64,000 bases of DNA, from positions 1 to 64,000 of the forward strand of contig DAIDIE010000037.1 in assembly GCA_027459505.1 (NCBI GenBank), read 5' to 3'. Position 1 is the first letter of the stretch. Every line of letters starts with the position of its first letter. Origin of the DNA: Acidobacteriota bacterium. Its GTDB lineage: Bacteria > Acidobacteriota > Terriglobia > Terriglobales > SCQP01. A program made the position numbers and the translations under genes. Of this stretch, positions 1 to 8,670 are shown piece after piece. The notes below the pieces were generated by a model. It did not search any database. It had not been told where the DNA came from and was given only the letters and a program-made list of their open reading frames with translations.

Positions 1-64
1 AAAGTGGAGCGCCTGTTTGCTTGGCTTCACAACTTCCGCCGACTTGTCACAAGGTGGGAGTACC

Positions 65-508
65 ATGTGGAGAATTTCCTCGGCTTTGTCCGCCTCGGCT
101 GCCTCCTGTTGCTCTTGCGACGTTTATGAGACTGGTTCTAGTTTCAAGCTCACACCAGGTGAAGTGCTCCCGGCTGAGAGTTCGATACGCCCCACCAGTT
201 TGGAAGCGCTACTTTCAGGTCGCTTGAATCATATCCAGGTTCGCACGGCGGGCTACGTTGGAATCACACGGGAGGGGGCGGTTCTTTACACCAGCAAGGA
301 AGCGTTTAAATATCGAGAGGTTGAGAACGGTGTCGCGCTGGAGCTGAGTGCAAGCCAGCGCGCCGCGCTGCAGAAGAGCAATCGTCGCGTTATCCGCCTG
401 GAGGGCACCTTTGTCTTGAATACTCCGATGTGGGGCAGTGAATGCGCTGGCACGCTGAAAAGGATTTCAGGAATTACGCCGCTTGTGCGCGGGGGGACTG
501 CCGAGTAG
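65..508 (+). CDS. Hypothetical small protein, possibly exported
   Basis: The product is 147 residues and I cannot assign a function. An N-terminal stretch rich in Ala, Ser and Cys (residues 4-18) could be a short signal peptide or a poor lipobox (AASC), but neither is convincing. The core from about residue 58 to 140 reads like a small beta-barrel: an IQVRTAGY strand, then ALYTSKE-like and ALEL segments, then a VIRLEGTF strand and a closing [10 protein letters not shown] recall this order from uncharacterised bacterial proteins with a VRGY...LYPS...LWL...VEGTF pattern, but have not checked it by search. The start at 65 is chosen because AAGGTGGGAG lies just upstream; an alternative start at 17 has no ribosome site. 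It is the first of three unusual small-protein genes before the ferredoxin gene. Confidence 0.6.
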   Translation: MWRISSALSASAASCCSCDVYETGSSFKLTPGEVLPAESSIRPTSLEALLSGRLNHIQVRTAGYVGITREGAVLYTSKEAFKYREVENGVALELSASQRAALQKSNRRVIRLEGTFVLNTPMWGSECAGTLKRISGITPLVRGGTAE

Positions 509-729
509 TGTCCCGCCAAGTAGGGACACAAAGAGGAGTATTACCTTTGTTAGACGTCAGGTACGAGAGGGAACTACGAGGCGGCAGTCATCACGCCATC
601 AAGGAGCGTCGAGAAATGATGAACAGGGCGGTAGCGGCGTCTTGACTTCGATCCAGTTGTGGGCTACTCCCCGGAAGAGTAAAACCGTGGGCCTGGTGGC
701 ACTCCAATTAAGCGGCGCAGAATGCCTAT
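509..729. other. Intergenic, no gene seen
   Basis: No reading frame here has a convincing start or composition. The stretch leads directly into repeat A copy 1. Antisense frames crossing it are rich in Arg, Pro and Ser and are best read as non-coding. Confidence 0.5.
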
Positions 730-967
730 AGGAGCGAGCCACCGAGTTGTTTCTGAGGGAGAGATCGCCGGAGGAGATCGCCAGTGGAGGGCCGTGATAC
801 TCTTCCCGGGTGTCTCCAGCCGAAGCCCCGTTGGCATCGCAGGTCTGGCCTTGTTGTGTGGCTCGCGCGGGAGAGAGGCCCGGCATGGCAGCTTCATGGT
901 ATCACTGGAGAACGTGCCAGCGGAGACCAATGCCGGCGGGCGACTCAGGAGACGAAGCCGTGCCTCG
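730..967 (+). repeat. Dispersed repeat family A, copy 1
   Basis: This segment starts at AGGAGCGAGCCACCGAG and ends at GACGAAGCCGTGCCTC. It matches intergenic segments at 30257-30560 and 47114-47315 over most of its length, and 37754-37880 and 56366-56432 in part. It contains the conserved CCAGTG (781-786) and CACTGG (903-908), which could pair around a variable middle of about 117 nt. Indels between copies break every reading frame, so it is not coding. It lies upstream of the gene at 1123. Confidence 0.85.
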
Positions 968-1122
968 GTGCTGGAAAGCGGCGCGGACGTCCGCTTCACC
1001 CAACAAATGTTCGCCACGCAAAACTGGAGGCCGCGGAAATGTGCCTGCACGTCCGCAATTCATCGCCGGTGTGGGCGCTGTTGTGCGATATCGCCGGTAC
1101 GTGGGCGACGGAGGTTCGCAAA

Positions 1123-1845
1123 ATGACAAAAAGACTCGCACCAGCGCTACTACTCTTGCTGGTTTCCGCATGGGCCGGCTGGTCGCAAAAGAACGGCGCC
1201 ACCGATCAGAGGCCGTTGAGCCTAGACCCGGTAATCTTAAGAATTGCCAGGGCACAATCTGGAGCGCGATACACTCTAAACGGAAGAGTACTGCCCCAGC
1301 CCTCCTTACGCGCTCTCGATCAGGGCTTGGGCACGGGAGCTGAGTCAAGAGGCCTCATCATATATCTCGACGCTGCCACGACCAGGAAAGACCTGGACGA
1401 CGTGCGTTTTGCCATCTCCAAGGCCCAGCCGGCGTTTGTCCGCGTTTACAAGGTCACAGGCGGCCACCTCCGAAGGGTCTACATCGAGAGCGTGGCGGCC
1501 CCTCCACCCTCCGGCACAAGCGACCACCTATGTGGCCCAGTGGCGCTGTCGGTTTTTCGGGAAAGGGGAGTGCCTCGGTACGAGCTAAACGCAGTCGCGG
1601 TGCAACGTTTGTCCCGTAGGTGTTTGATCCGCGCTGTCCATCGGGGCTGTAAGCCGGCACGGGGAATCATCGCGTTGTTCGGCGAGGGCACTACTCAGGC
1701 GGATGTCGCTCTAGTATTATCACTGGCCGAAAAAGCGAACGCTAGCTATTTGCGTGCGGTTGAAAGCAAAGCGGGGGGCCTGCGCAGCCTGAACTTGCCG
1801 CCGCTTGTGAGCCAAGCCTCTAACCAAAGCGCTCGGGGGCACTGA
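1123..1845 (+). CDS. Exported protein with two tandem ExbD/TolR-like domains (inferred)
   Basis: The product is 240 residues. A signal peptide covers about residues 1-21 (Lys-Arg, a run of Leu, then AWAGWSQ). Two segments, about 48-112 and 150-213, share the pattern YxLNG/YxLNA - helix - RGxI - acidic/Thr turn - DV/DD - helix - AxxxxxRV/A. This order (substrate strand, helix, hydrophobic strand, helix, strand) matches the periplasmic domain of ExbD/TolR, which normally follows a single membrane anchor next to an ExbB/TolQ proton channel. Here the domain appears twice, without an anchor beyond the signal, and no exbB lies in the window. The start at 1123 follows GGAGGT at 1110-1115; longer forms run into repeat A. 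The domain call comes from pattern reading and is an inference. Confidence 0.6.
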   Translation: MTKRLAPALLLLLVSAWAGWSQKNGATDQRPLSLDPVILRIARAQSGARYTLNGRVLPQPSLRALDQGLGTGAESRGLIIYLDAATTRKDLDDVRFAISKAQPAFVRVYKVTGGHLRRVYIESVAAPPPSGTSDHLCGPVALSVFRERGVPRYELNAVAVQRLSRRCLIRAVHRGCKPARGIIALFGEGTTQADVALVLSLAEKANASYLRAVESKAGGLRSLNLPPLVSQASNQSARGH

Positions 1846-1931
1846 GCCACGTTCCCCGCACCGCCATTCGAGGGCGGAGTGAGTGCGTACCCGTTCGCGG
1901 GGCCCCCGCCTCAGGGGAGTAAGCAACCAGT

Positions 1932-2684
1932 ATGATAAGAATGAAAACCTGTTGTGTTCAGGGCTTCCTGCTTGTTGTCATCATGATGCCGCTGTTGGCC
2001 CAAAGGTACCGCCGCTGTGGGGCCATCAAGCAGTTCCATCGGCTCGGCGAAAGCAGCCTGAAACAGCACCACTATCAGCGGGCAATCAGCGCGTTCACCC
2101 GTGAGGAACAGTACGCTGAGGACAACGGCGACATCACTGCAGTCTCTGCCGCATGTGCCAAACTGGCGACAGCCTATTTTCTTGCTAAGCAGTATCCTCA
2201 ATCCATCGCGTGGGTTCGGCTAGCCTTGGCGCGCGACCCGGACGCGACCGACCTAAAGGCCGTTTTGATGCGCGATTACCGGGCACTTCGATCCAGCACC
2301 TGGAGGAAACACGGAGGGATGTACGCACAATATGCAGGCCGGGGTTTCTGGAATATACTTCGCGTCCGGCCCGGGCCGCGAGGGAGCACATTCTCACTGA
2401 GCCTTTATCGCATTTTGCCAGGCTGGAGGAAGTTTGGCCCTTCGGCGATAGGGGATATCTCTTCCCGGGCACAAATTCACGGCGACAAGGCCATAATTCA
2501 TGGTGACGCCGAGTTTCCGGGGTGCACAATCGTCGTTCGTTTCGCGCATCGGGGCGCCAAGCTGGCGCAGAGCGGCAACTGTGGCTTTGGGTACGGAGTA
2601 GCGGCTCGGGGTGACTTCTGGCGACTGCTTCCTACCACCTCACAATGGGCGGCAATTCAACGCTTCGCTGTGCCTCGTGACTAG
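1932..2684 (+). CDS. Exported TPR-like hypothetical protein
   Basis: The product is 250 residues. A hydrophobic segment at about 9-22 (GFLLVVIMMPLLA) is a likely signal peptide. Residues 38-105 contain two helix pairs of tetratricopeptide type (LGESSLKQHHYQRAISAF, then AKLATAYFLAKQYPQSIAWV and RLALARDPDA). The C-terminal half from about 120 is not recognised; it is basic, rich in aromatic and Gly residues, and may be a beta domain. AGGGGAGT lies about 12 nt before the ATG. A second ATG at 1941 is possible. It follows the ExbD-like gene by 87 nt on the same strand and may be co-transcribed. The Arg-rich C-terminus raises a small possibility of a frameshift after about residue 115. Confidence 0.5.
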   Translation: MIRMKTCCVQGFLLVVIMMPLLAQRYRRCGAIKQFHRLGESSLKQHHYQRAISAFTREEQYAEDNGDITAVSAACAKLATAYFLAKQYPQSIAWVRLALARDPDATDLKAVLMRDYRALRSSTWRKHGGMYAQYAGRGFWNILRVRPGPRGSTFSLSLYRILPGWRKFGPSAIGDISSRAQIHGDKAIIHGDAEFPGCTIVVRFAHRGAKLAQSGNCGFGYGVAARGDFWRLLPTTSQWAAIQRFAVPRD

Positions 2685-3010
2685 AGACAGTCTCGACGCC
2701 ATGCCCAGCCCGCCGTTGTGTCCGCCCATCGCTGGGCACACCAAAAAGAGAATGACGAAAGCGCCCTGCTCGATGTTCACAACTTGGGGCGGAAGACCCA
2801 CACCGAGTCGTTTAGGCTGATGAAACCGTTTCGATCTACTTTCAGCATGCGCGCGTAACGGCAATCGAGGCCACAAGACCACCAAGAGTGCCCCTGCCCA
2901 CTGGCAACGTTAAGGTTGGATACATCGCCAAAGCCGCGCGGTGTGCGCTGGACTTTTGTCACATCCGCCTTGGTTGGCGATGCGTATGCTTGCAGTCAGG
3001 AGGTGGCTTC
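2685..3010. other. Intergenic, no gene seen
   Basis: About 326 nt without a credible gene. The last part supplies the ribosome site AGGAGG at 2998-3003 for the ferredoxin gene. Nothing else is recognised. Confidence 0.5.
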
Positions 3011-3268
3011 ATGGCATACGTGATTGCCGAACCCTGCATTGGGACCAAGGACACCGCTTGTGTGGACGCCTGTCCGGTGGATTGCATTCATCCCAAGAAA
3101 GATGAAGCGGACTTCGCCGGCGCGCCGCAACTGTATATCAATCCCGCCGAGTGTATCGATTGCGGCGCCTGCGTTCCCGTGTGTCCGGTTTCGGCTATTT
3201 TTGCCGCCGACGACCTCCCGGACAAGTGGCAGCATTACGCCGAGGTCAATGCCAACCATTACAAGTAG
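3011..3268 (+). CDS. Ferredoxin (two-cluster, 7Fe/8Fe type)
   Basis: The product is 85 residues and carries low-potential electrons for soluble redox enzymes in the cytoplasm. It has two cysteine motifs. The first is degenerate in spacing: CIGTKDTACVDACPVDCI, as in 7Fe ferredoxins where one Cys is displaced. The second is a full CIDCGACVPVCP motif. The C-terminal tail (WQHYAEVNANHYK) is also typical of this family. The start at 3011 follows AGGAGG by 7 nt; the longer upstream frame has no ribosome site. The gene stands about 90 nt before a hemerythrin gene on the same strand, so the two may share a transcript in oxygen or redox handling. Confidence 0.93.
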   Translation: MAYVIAEPCIGTKDTACVDACPVDCIHPKKDEADFAGAPQLYINPAECIDCGACVPVCPVSAIFAADDLPDKWQHYAEVNANHYK

Positions 3269-3360
3269 GCTGTCGAGGCGCCGCCATCCGCAGCGGCGCA
3301 GCGTGGAATTACCGGTCGCCAATACCGATCGCGAGACGACCTCGCATTCAAGGAGAGGAT

Positions 3361-3864
3361 ATGCTGGCCGACGAGTTCACAAAGATCTTTCGTGAAGAAC
3401 ATCGCGAGATTCGCGATGCTTTGCTTGGCTTGAATGCCGCCTTCCAACAGCGCGACATGGTCGAGGTGCGGCGCCTGCTGGGAAAGACCGCACGGCTGAG
3501 CGGGCCGCATTTCCGCTATGAGGAAGAGGTGATGTACCCCGCCCTGGTGCAGGTGTTTGGGGAGGAATACGTGGCCTCGCTGTACAAGGCGCATGATGGC
3601 GTCATTTCCGCTTCGCGCCGGCTGGTGCAGTTGGGTGGCAAGAGCAAGCTGAGTGACGCGGACGTGGCGGAGGCGCAGAAGCTGATTCGCGCCGTGTTGC
3701 CTCACGTCAGCGACTGCGATGGCCTGTCGATCATGGTCGAAACCTTCCCCGCGGAGGAAGTGGCGCAAATCCTGGCCGCGCGCACGAGCAGTCTGGGTGA
3801 GGGATTGGACCTGCTGACATGGGCCGATCAGGTGCGCTCGGGAAATTTGACAGCACACAGTTGA
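3361..3864 (+). CDS. Hemerythrin HHE domain protein
   Basis: The product is 167 residues, all helical. His and acidic residues suited to a non-haem di-iron site occur in HREIRD (near residue 15), HFRYEEE (near 55), KAHD (near 78) and LPHV (near 117). This fits the HHE cation-binding family, which binds O2, NO or iron and often protects iron-sulfur proteins. The start at 3361 follows AAGGAGAGG. The preceding ferredoxin supports a role in oxygen or nitrosative stress, but the direct partner is unknown. Cytoplasmic; no signal peptide seen. Confidence 0.85.
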   Translation: MLADEFTKIFREEHREIRDALLGLNAAFQQRDMVEVRRLLGKTARLSGPHFRYEEEVMYPALVQVFGEEYVASLYKAHDGVISASRRLVQLGGKSKLSDADVAEAQKLIRAVLPHVSDCDGLSIMVETFPAEEVAQILAARTSSLGEGLDLLTWADQVRSGNLTAHS

Positions 3865-4042
3865 CAGTGAGTCCGTGGGGCGTTGCTCTTGCTTTTGGAG
3901 TTGCGCATGGCGGATGTTGCTGGCCGCCAGATGCGGCGGGGCGGGCGATTCGGTCACCCCGCGGGCGGCGCTGGGAATGGCCGGCCGTCATGCGCGGTGC
4001 GCAGCCGTTTGGTGTCTCTGTGAGCTGTGAACCGCGAATGGC

Positions 4043-4771
4043 TCACGGTCGCAGGACCACAAAGTGAGCGATCGAGTAGCCCAGGGCGCCTCCGGCGAAC
4101 ACGTCCGAGGGGAAGTGCGCTTGCACTGGCACGCGCGAGCCGCCAATCAAAGAAGCGAGTCCATACGCCAGCCAAGGCACCCAGCGGTGATGGGAATAGC
4201 GGGCGGAGATCACCGCCGCAATGGCAAAGGCGCCGATGGCATGGCCCGAAGGGAAGCTACCATCAGCGGGAAAGCCGCTCTGCTTGAACCAGGTATGAGT
4301 GAAGTCGCCGTAGGGCGGAATCTGCCGCGGCCGCTCGCGACGATCGATGTTTTTCAACACCTCTGCCACCAGTTCGCTGTCAATGAATGCTTCTCCGGCG
4401 AGCACCGCGCTGCGCTCGGAATAGGAGCTGTGCCGCTCCAGGCCGCTCAGGTACAGGCCCACAGGGAAAAGACTTTCCGCCACAGCGGTGTTGATGGAGC
4501 TGAAGTCCTCGTTGAATTCGTGAAAGCGGGTAGTACGGCGGAACCAGGGCGTGTCGTGTGGGTCGAGTGCAATCAGGGTAGCGGTTGTGACGGCCAGGGG
4601 CAGTACCGCCTTCCAGTGCTTGCCCGCGTGCAGGGGAAACAGCCAGATTGGCTTCTGGTCGTGGATGAACCCGCGGAGAAGGACACTGGGAACCTGGGCG
4701 GGGCTGGTCTGGGCTCCGGCAAGCGGGCTGGGGGCGGCGAGCAACAGAAAGAGCGCGCAGTGCCGGATCAT
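4043..4771 (-). CDS. PAP2 family phosphatase, exported or membrane-bound
   Basis: The product is 242 residues. An N-terminal hydrophobic segment (CALFLLLAAPSPLAGAQ) is a signal peptide or anchor. The three phosphatase motifs of the PAP2 superfamily are present: KNIDRRERP (KX6RP), PSGHA, and SRVPVQAHFPSD (SRX5HX3D). The family dephosphorylates lipid phosphates such as undecaprenyl diphosphate or phosphatidic acid, or acts as a periplasmic acid phosphatase. Which substrate is used here cannot be read. I chose the inner ATG at 4771 because it starts right at the signal peptide; no strong ribosome site is visible for it. It lies 218 nt downstream of the esterase gene on the same strand. Confidence 0.87.
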   Translation of the reverse strand: MIRHCALFLLLAAPSPLAGAQTSPAQVPSVLLRGFIHDQKPIWLFPLHAGKHWKAVLPLAVTTATLIALDPHDTPWFRRTTRFHEFNEDFSSINTAVAESLFPVGLYLSGLERHSSYSERSAVLAGEAFIDSELVAEVLKNIDRRERPRQIPPYGDFTHTWFKQSGFPADGSFPSGHAIGAFAIAAVISARYSHHRWVPWLAYGLASLIGGSRVPVQAHFPSDVFAGGALGYSIAHFVVLRP

Positions 4772-4989
4772 TTGATCGGAGAGATGATGATGGCGCGCGT
4801 TGGGTTGTTGGCGCGGCGGTGAGGGGGTTGGGTTACGGGAAGAGCCAGGCAGGAGCAGGCCGCGATGAAGATCCGTTCCCGGCGCTGCCCAGCTCAATCA
4901 AAGGCGTAGACTAGGGCGGTCCGGCCGCGCCCAAGGCCGCCCGGGCAGACCCCTTAAAACGTTGCGGGGCGCCCTGGCGCGTCTCGTTT

Positions 4990-5967
4990 TCACTTGTGCT
5001 GGGCGGATGCCGCGGCCGGAGGTGTGAGCAGGCCTTGCACCCGCATCCAGTGTTCCAGCAACCTTGGCCAGACATCGAGGAGGGGATCGCCTTTGCCCAG
5101 GCCGCTGCCGTGCCCGCCTCGGAGGAACAGGTGCATTTCCGCCGGCACGCCCGCTGCCACCAGCTTTTCGTAATAGCGCACACTCGCCATGACCGGAACG
5201 GTGTCGTCGTTGGTCGTCGAGTAAATGAACGTGGGTGGCGTTTTGGATGTGACCAGCGCGGTGGGATTGTACTTGGCGTACTTGCCACATTCGCTGGCGG
5301 AAAGCTTCAACATCGAGCAATAGGTAATGACCTTTGTCTGTCCCAGATCCATGGCGTTCAGCCAGGGGTAGCCCAGGACGACAAAGTCAGGGCGGCTGCT
5401 GAGGCGGTCGATGGGATCGGCGGCGGAGGGATTGCCGTTGTCGAACATAGTGGCGGTGGAGGCGGCCAGATGTCCACCGGCGGAAAAACCCACGAAGCCG
5501 ATGCGGTTGGGCGAGTAGCCCAGTTCACGCGCCTTGAAACGGACCAGGCGAATGGCGCGCTGGGCATCAAGCAGCGGGATGGGGTACAGATATTTCCTGC
5601 CCAGGCGGTAGTGCAGCACGAACGCGGTCACGCCGTGGGCGGCAAACCAATCCGCCACCTGGCGGCCTTCCAGGTTGCTGGCCTCCCAGACATAGGCGCC
5701 GCCGGGAGCAATGATCACCGCGGTCCCATTGCCATCGTGCGGCGAGGGCGCCATCAGGGTGATGGTGGGAATATCGCTCGCGGTGTTGCCCTGCTGTCCG
5801 GGCGCATTGCCATCCCACAAACGGTAGGTGGTGAGGTTCAGCATTTTCGCCTGGCGCCGCAACGCGGTGGGCGAGGTCTGAGCACTCTGGGCAACGGCTG
5901 CGGTGGACAGCAGTGCGAGCAACACCGGGGCGAGGATCGAGCGAGGAGCGAGATGCCGTAGGTTCAT
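4990..5967 (-). CDS. Secreted alpha/beta-hydrolase, acetyl-xylan-esterase-like
   Basis: The product is 325 residues with a signal peptide (about 1-30, ending AAVAQ). It has an oxyanion strand IAPGGAYV, the nucleophile elbow GFSAGG, an acid in TNDDTVP and a His in GGHGSG, i.e. a complete Ser-Asp-His triad. The overall order (LWDGNAP, ITLMAPSP, triad) matches lipase/esterase proteins annotated as xylan or polysaccharide acetylesterases. The neighbouring GH51 arabinofuranosidase on the same strand supports removal of acetyl or other ester groups from arabinoxylan outside the cytoplasm. The start at 5967 is the ATG at the signal peptide; the longer frame upstream reads through repeat B and is not real. 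Confidence 0.85.
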   Translation of the reverse strand: MNLRHLAPRSILAPVLLALLSTAAVAQSAQTSPTALRRQAKMLNLTTYRLWDGNAPGQQGNTASDIPTITLMAPSPHDGNGTAVIIAPGGAYVWEASNLEGRQVADWFAAHGVTAFVLHYRLGRKYLYPIPLLDAQRAIRLVRFKARELGYSPNRIGFVGFSAGGHLAASTATMFDNGNPSAADPIDRLSSRPDFVVLGYPWLNAMDLGQTKVITYCSMLKLSASECGKYAKYNPTALVTSKTPPTFIYSTTNDDTVPVMASVRYYEKLVAAGVPAEMHLFLRGGHGSGLGKGDPLLDVWPRLLEHWMRVQGLLTPPAAASAQHK

Positions 5968-5996
5968 AGCGTGTTGTTCTTCCGTTCGCGTCCCAA

Positions 5997-6096
5997 CGAG
6001 CCAGGGCCGAGTCGAACTGCTTTCGAGCTCGAAAGCGCAGGCCGAAGTGACAGCCAAAGTCCGGGGTCGCCGTTTAGGTACCGCACCGCTGGCGAC
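5997..6096 (+). repeat. Dispersed repeat family B, copy 1
   Basis: Begins CGAGCCAGGGCCGAGTCGA and ends near CCGCACCGCTGGCGAC. It matches 42099-42190 and 61828-61926, in the same orientation. This copy holds a perfect 16-nt palindrome CTTTCGAGCTCGAAAG, which is less perfect in the other copies. It is followed after 7 nt by repeat C copy 1. Confidence 0.85.
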
Positions 6097-6103
6097 TATT
6101 AAC

Positions 6104-6206
6104 GCGCGGCCACCATCCGTGAGCTTCGGCCCCACCCCACGCCGCGCCGCGCGGCGTGGGGTGGGGCCGGGACACCGAAGCGGGTGGAATAAAATCGGCC
6201 CGTCCC
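6104..6206 (+). repeat. Dispersed palindromic repeat family C, copy 1
   Basis: Shares the edges CCATCCGTGAGCTTCGGC and CCGAAGC-GGTGGAATAAAA with 62049-62148 and, in short form, 57106-57151. In the middle is a perfect 19-bp stem (6128-6146 with 6150-6168, 3-nt loop). It stands directly after the stop codon of the GH51 gene as read on the minus strand, where a TTTTATTCC tract precedes the stem, so it may end or protect that transcript. Confidence 0.85.
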
Positions 6207-6213
6207 GCCGCCC

Positions 6214-8151
6214 CTATTTGGAATAGAGGCGCAGGACGGTGATGGAGTCAGCCGGCAAGGTATAGGTGAATTGCGGCTTTACGCCGGTTACCCGGCTGGT
6301 TTTTGGCACGACGTTGGTGCGCTCGGTAATCGAGTTGGTAGCGTCGGGGGCGGCGGCCATGGTGATGGCTTCGCCATCCCGGCGCAAATGCAGCGCGCCC
6401 GTGAGACGCAGTTGCACGGATTCGGCCTGTGCCTGAGGGTTAACGATCTTTACGAAGATCGTGCCCGTCCGGCTGTCACGGGTCACCGAGGCGTGCAGAT
6501 CAGGGTTGTTCAGTTGGGTCCCGAGTAACTGGTTCCCGAAGTTGGTGCTGAACATCTTGATCGCGTAATAACTGGGCGAGCCGAAAACATGCAGGGCGTC
6601 GTAGCCGATCAGGTTGGGGCGCCATTGCCGCCCGCCGGGGTTCACGTTGACCAGCAGAGGCGCGTAGGCATTCATCTTCACCAGATCGGAGTTGCGCTCC
6701 ATCCCGGTCATCCAGGAGGCGTCGGCGAGAGCCGCCTTCATGTCGGGAGTGGGCGGCTGCTTGCGGGAACGCTTGTCCCAGGGCGGGTACGAAGTTTCAT
6801 AGGCGGCCCATTCACCGACGAAGATCTTCGGGCCCTTGCGATCGTAGTGATCGAAGTGCGCGGTATCGCTGAGAAACTTCGATGACGCTTCGTAGTAATG
6901 CTCGTCGGTCATGGCGGGGCGGATGCCCGCCGGAAACTTTCCGTGCTGATCGGTCCAGATACAGATCAGGGAAGGATAGCGGGCCTTGATGGCGCGATAG
7001 AACTGGGTGAAACGGCCCGGATAGCTGCCGGAGTGATCAAACTCGTCTTCATTGCCGATTTCGACGTAATGCAGCGGGAACGGCCGCGGGTGCCCATCTT
7101 TGGCGCGCTGCGCGCCCCATTTACTGGTGACGGGACCAGTGACGTACTCGATTTCATCCAGCGCATCCTGCACGTAGGGTTGCAGGGCCGGACCAGCGGA
7201 GACGTGTTCGCCGCCCAGTGAGTATCCGGCGTAGACGGCCAGGACCGGCTCGGCATGCATGTTTTCACACCATTGCAGATATTCCAGCAGTCCCAGTCCA
7301 TCGCTGGAGCGATAGCCCCAGGGGCCCTGGTGGCCGGGGCGGTCGATCAGGGGGCCGATCGTCTTCTTCCATTCGAAGCGCGTGGCGATGGTGTTGCCCT
7401 CGAGGTAGTTGCCGCCCGGCAGACGCAGGAACTTGGGATGCATGTCCACCAGCATCTGCATCAGATCGGGGCGGAAGCCGTTGGGCTGGTTATGCCAGGT
7501 GGGAGGGAACAGGGAGACCAGTCCGAACCAGACCTTGCCTGGTTTGGAGAGCGCTAGCACGTAGCGGGCGTGGGCGGTTTCCTGCACGTCGCCGGTCTTT
7601 AAAACCAGGTGATATTGCTTCCAATGGGAGGTCAGGCCGGCAACCTTACCAGAGGCGTACACCTTGCCGTCGTCCCCTTGAATGGAGACCAGCACCGGTC
7701 CTTGGAAACCGGCGGCGGCCTTGGCGTAAAACGAGGCGCGATATTGGGTATGCGGATATACGGGAATGCCCCAGTAGCCATCGTTGGCGACGCCTGCGGG
7801 ATGCGCCGCGGAGGCCTGCGAAACCTCCAGCCGCAAGCTGGTCGGCAGCGCTTTGCTCAGGGGCTGTGCCGGGTCGAGATTCATTTGCGCGCTGGCGCCA
7901 GCGGGCTGCAGCAGCGACCAATGGACGGGGCTGCTGGCGTTATCCAGGAAGGCGCGGTTCTGCACCAGCTCGGCGTAAAGGCCGCCATCGTAGCTGTGGT
8001 TAATCTCCTCCGTCATCAAGCCGTAGAGAATGGGGCTGGCTTGCCCGGTGGCTTTGCCGGCGTTGATGGTGAGGACCGCGGGGGAGGATTGGGCGAGAAG
8101 CGCCGCGGAGAAGACAAGCAAGCAAGCGGTGCAACGAAGCAGAGGTTTCAT
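6214..8151 (-). CDS. Secreted alpha-L-arabinofuranosidase, GH51
   Basis: The product is 645 residues and releases arabinose from arabinoxylan or arabinan. A signal peptide covers about 1-20 (ending LLAQSS). Residues about 100-225 form a jelly-roll like a carbohydrate-binding module (YRASFYAKA, WKQYHLVLKT). The (beta/alpha)8 catalytic domain follows, with the acid/base in YVEIGNEDEF (Glu368) and the nucleophile in VGEWAA (Glu447), both intact. A C-terminal beta domain ends at TYTLPADSITVLRLYSK, as usual in GH51. The esterase downstream on the same strand and the GH10 xylanase elsewhere fit an arabinoxylan toolkit. The gap to the esterase is filled by repeats B and C. Confidence 0.93.
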   Translation of the reverse strand: MKPLLRCTACLLVFSAALLAQSSPAVLTINAGKATGQASPILYGLMTEEINHSYDGGLYAELVQNRAFLDNASSPVHWSLLQPAGASAQMNLDPAQPLSKALPTSLRLEVSQASAAHPAGVANDGYWGIPVYPHTQYRASFYAKAAAGFQGPVLVSIQGDDGKVYASGKVAGLTSHWKQYHLVLKTGDVQETAHARYVLALSKPGKVWFGLVSLFPPTWHNQPNGFRPDLMQMLVDMHPKFLRLPGGNYLEGNTIATRFEWKKTIGPLIDRPGHQGPWGYRSSDGLGLLEYLQWCENMHAEPVLAVYAGYSLGGEHVSAGPALQPYVQDALDEIEYVTGPVTSKWGAQRAKDGHPRPFPLHYVEIGNEDEFDHSGSYPGRFTQFYRAIKARYPSLICIWTDQHGKFPAGIRPAMTDEHYYEASSKFLSDTAHFDHYDRKGPKIFVGEWAAYETSYPPWDKRSRKQPPTPDMKAALADASWMTGMERNSDLVKMNAYAPLLVNVNPGGRQWRPNLIGYDALHVFGSPSYYAIKMFSTNFGNQLLGTQLNNPDLHASVTRDSRTGTIFVKIVNPQAQAESVQLRLTGALHLRRDGEAITMAAAPDATNSITERTNVVPKTSRVTGVKPQFTYTLPADSITVLRLYSK

Positions 8152-8466
8152 AGCGAGAACCGCGCCTTATATGGGGTTGGGAGTGCTGCCTGAAAAACGT
8201 GTGCTCCCGGTGAGTATGAGCCAGGCAGAGTACCGGCGGCAAGTGTGCGCAAACGCCGGCGCCCATCGACTTGGGAGCCGTTGCACGGTGGAAGAGTTGT
8301 CAGTTGCCGTCTGGAGGGCGTTACGGTCAGGGTCGCGCGGGGCGGAGCCGCCAGCAAACTGGCGCGGAGCTGGTTCGTATGGCAAAATGAACAGAATGCT
8401 CTTGCGGTACGGCTGGCCGCCGTGCTTGGCCTGCATGGCCGTAAGGCATTCAAAGCAAAGGCGTTC
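8152..8466. other. Intergenic between GH51 gene and tRNA-Lys
   Basis: About 315 nt. It must hold the minus-strand promoter of the GH51 gene and the promoter of the tRNA, but no clear -35/-10 pair stands out. Short frames here, on both strands, run into the tRNA and are rejected. Confidence 0.5.
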
Positions 8467-8541
8467 GAGGTGGTAGCTCAATGGTAGAGCATTGCCCTTT
8501 TAAGGCAAGGGTTCTGGGTTCGAGTCCCAGCCGCCTCACCA
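8467..8541 (+). tRNA. tRNA-Lys (anticodon TTT)
   Basis: A full cloverleaf can be drawn. The acceptor GAGGTGG pairs with CCGCCTC (one G-T pair). The D arm is GCTC...GAGC. The anticodon stem TTGCC/GGCAA closes the loop CTTTTAA with anticodon TTT. The T arm is CTGGG-TTCGAGT-CCCAG. The discriminator is A and the CCA end is encoded at 8539-8541. Confidence 0.97.
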
Positions 8542-8670
8542 CTCATCTGCCAGTTCTTTTTTCTCCGCTTAAGCCAGCAACCTTGAACATTCGCGCTGCT
8601 GTTCCAGCCCGAGCGACACCTTTCCGGCCGTCCGCCGCTTCCGCAGGCGTTTGCCTGTTGTGTGCGTGAT

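Noticed and set aside
72-531. Minus-strand frame over the first gene
   Set aside because: Composition is random and no ribosome site is present; the plus-strand gene is better supported.
730-967. Riboswitch (cobalamin, Moco or c-di-GMP type) in repeat A
   Set aside because: GCCAGTG and similar pieces looked suggestive, but core motifs of these classes are absent, and one copy lies in a convergent gap where a leader is impossible.
599-1050. Open frames over repeat A copy 1 on both strands
   Set aside because: Related frames appear over copies 2 and 3 but are shifted by indels not divisible by 3, so no protein is conserved.
8167-8487. Small genes on both strands upstream of and across tRNA-Lys
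   Set aside because: They run into the tRNA, lack ribosome sites and have no recognisable motif.
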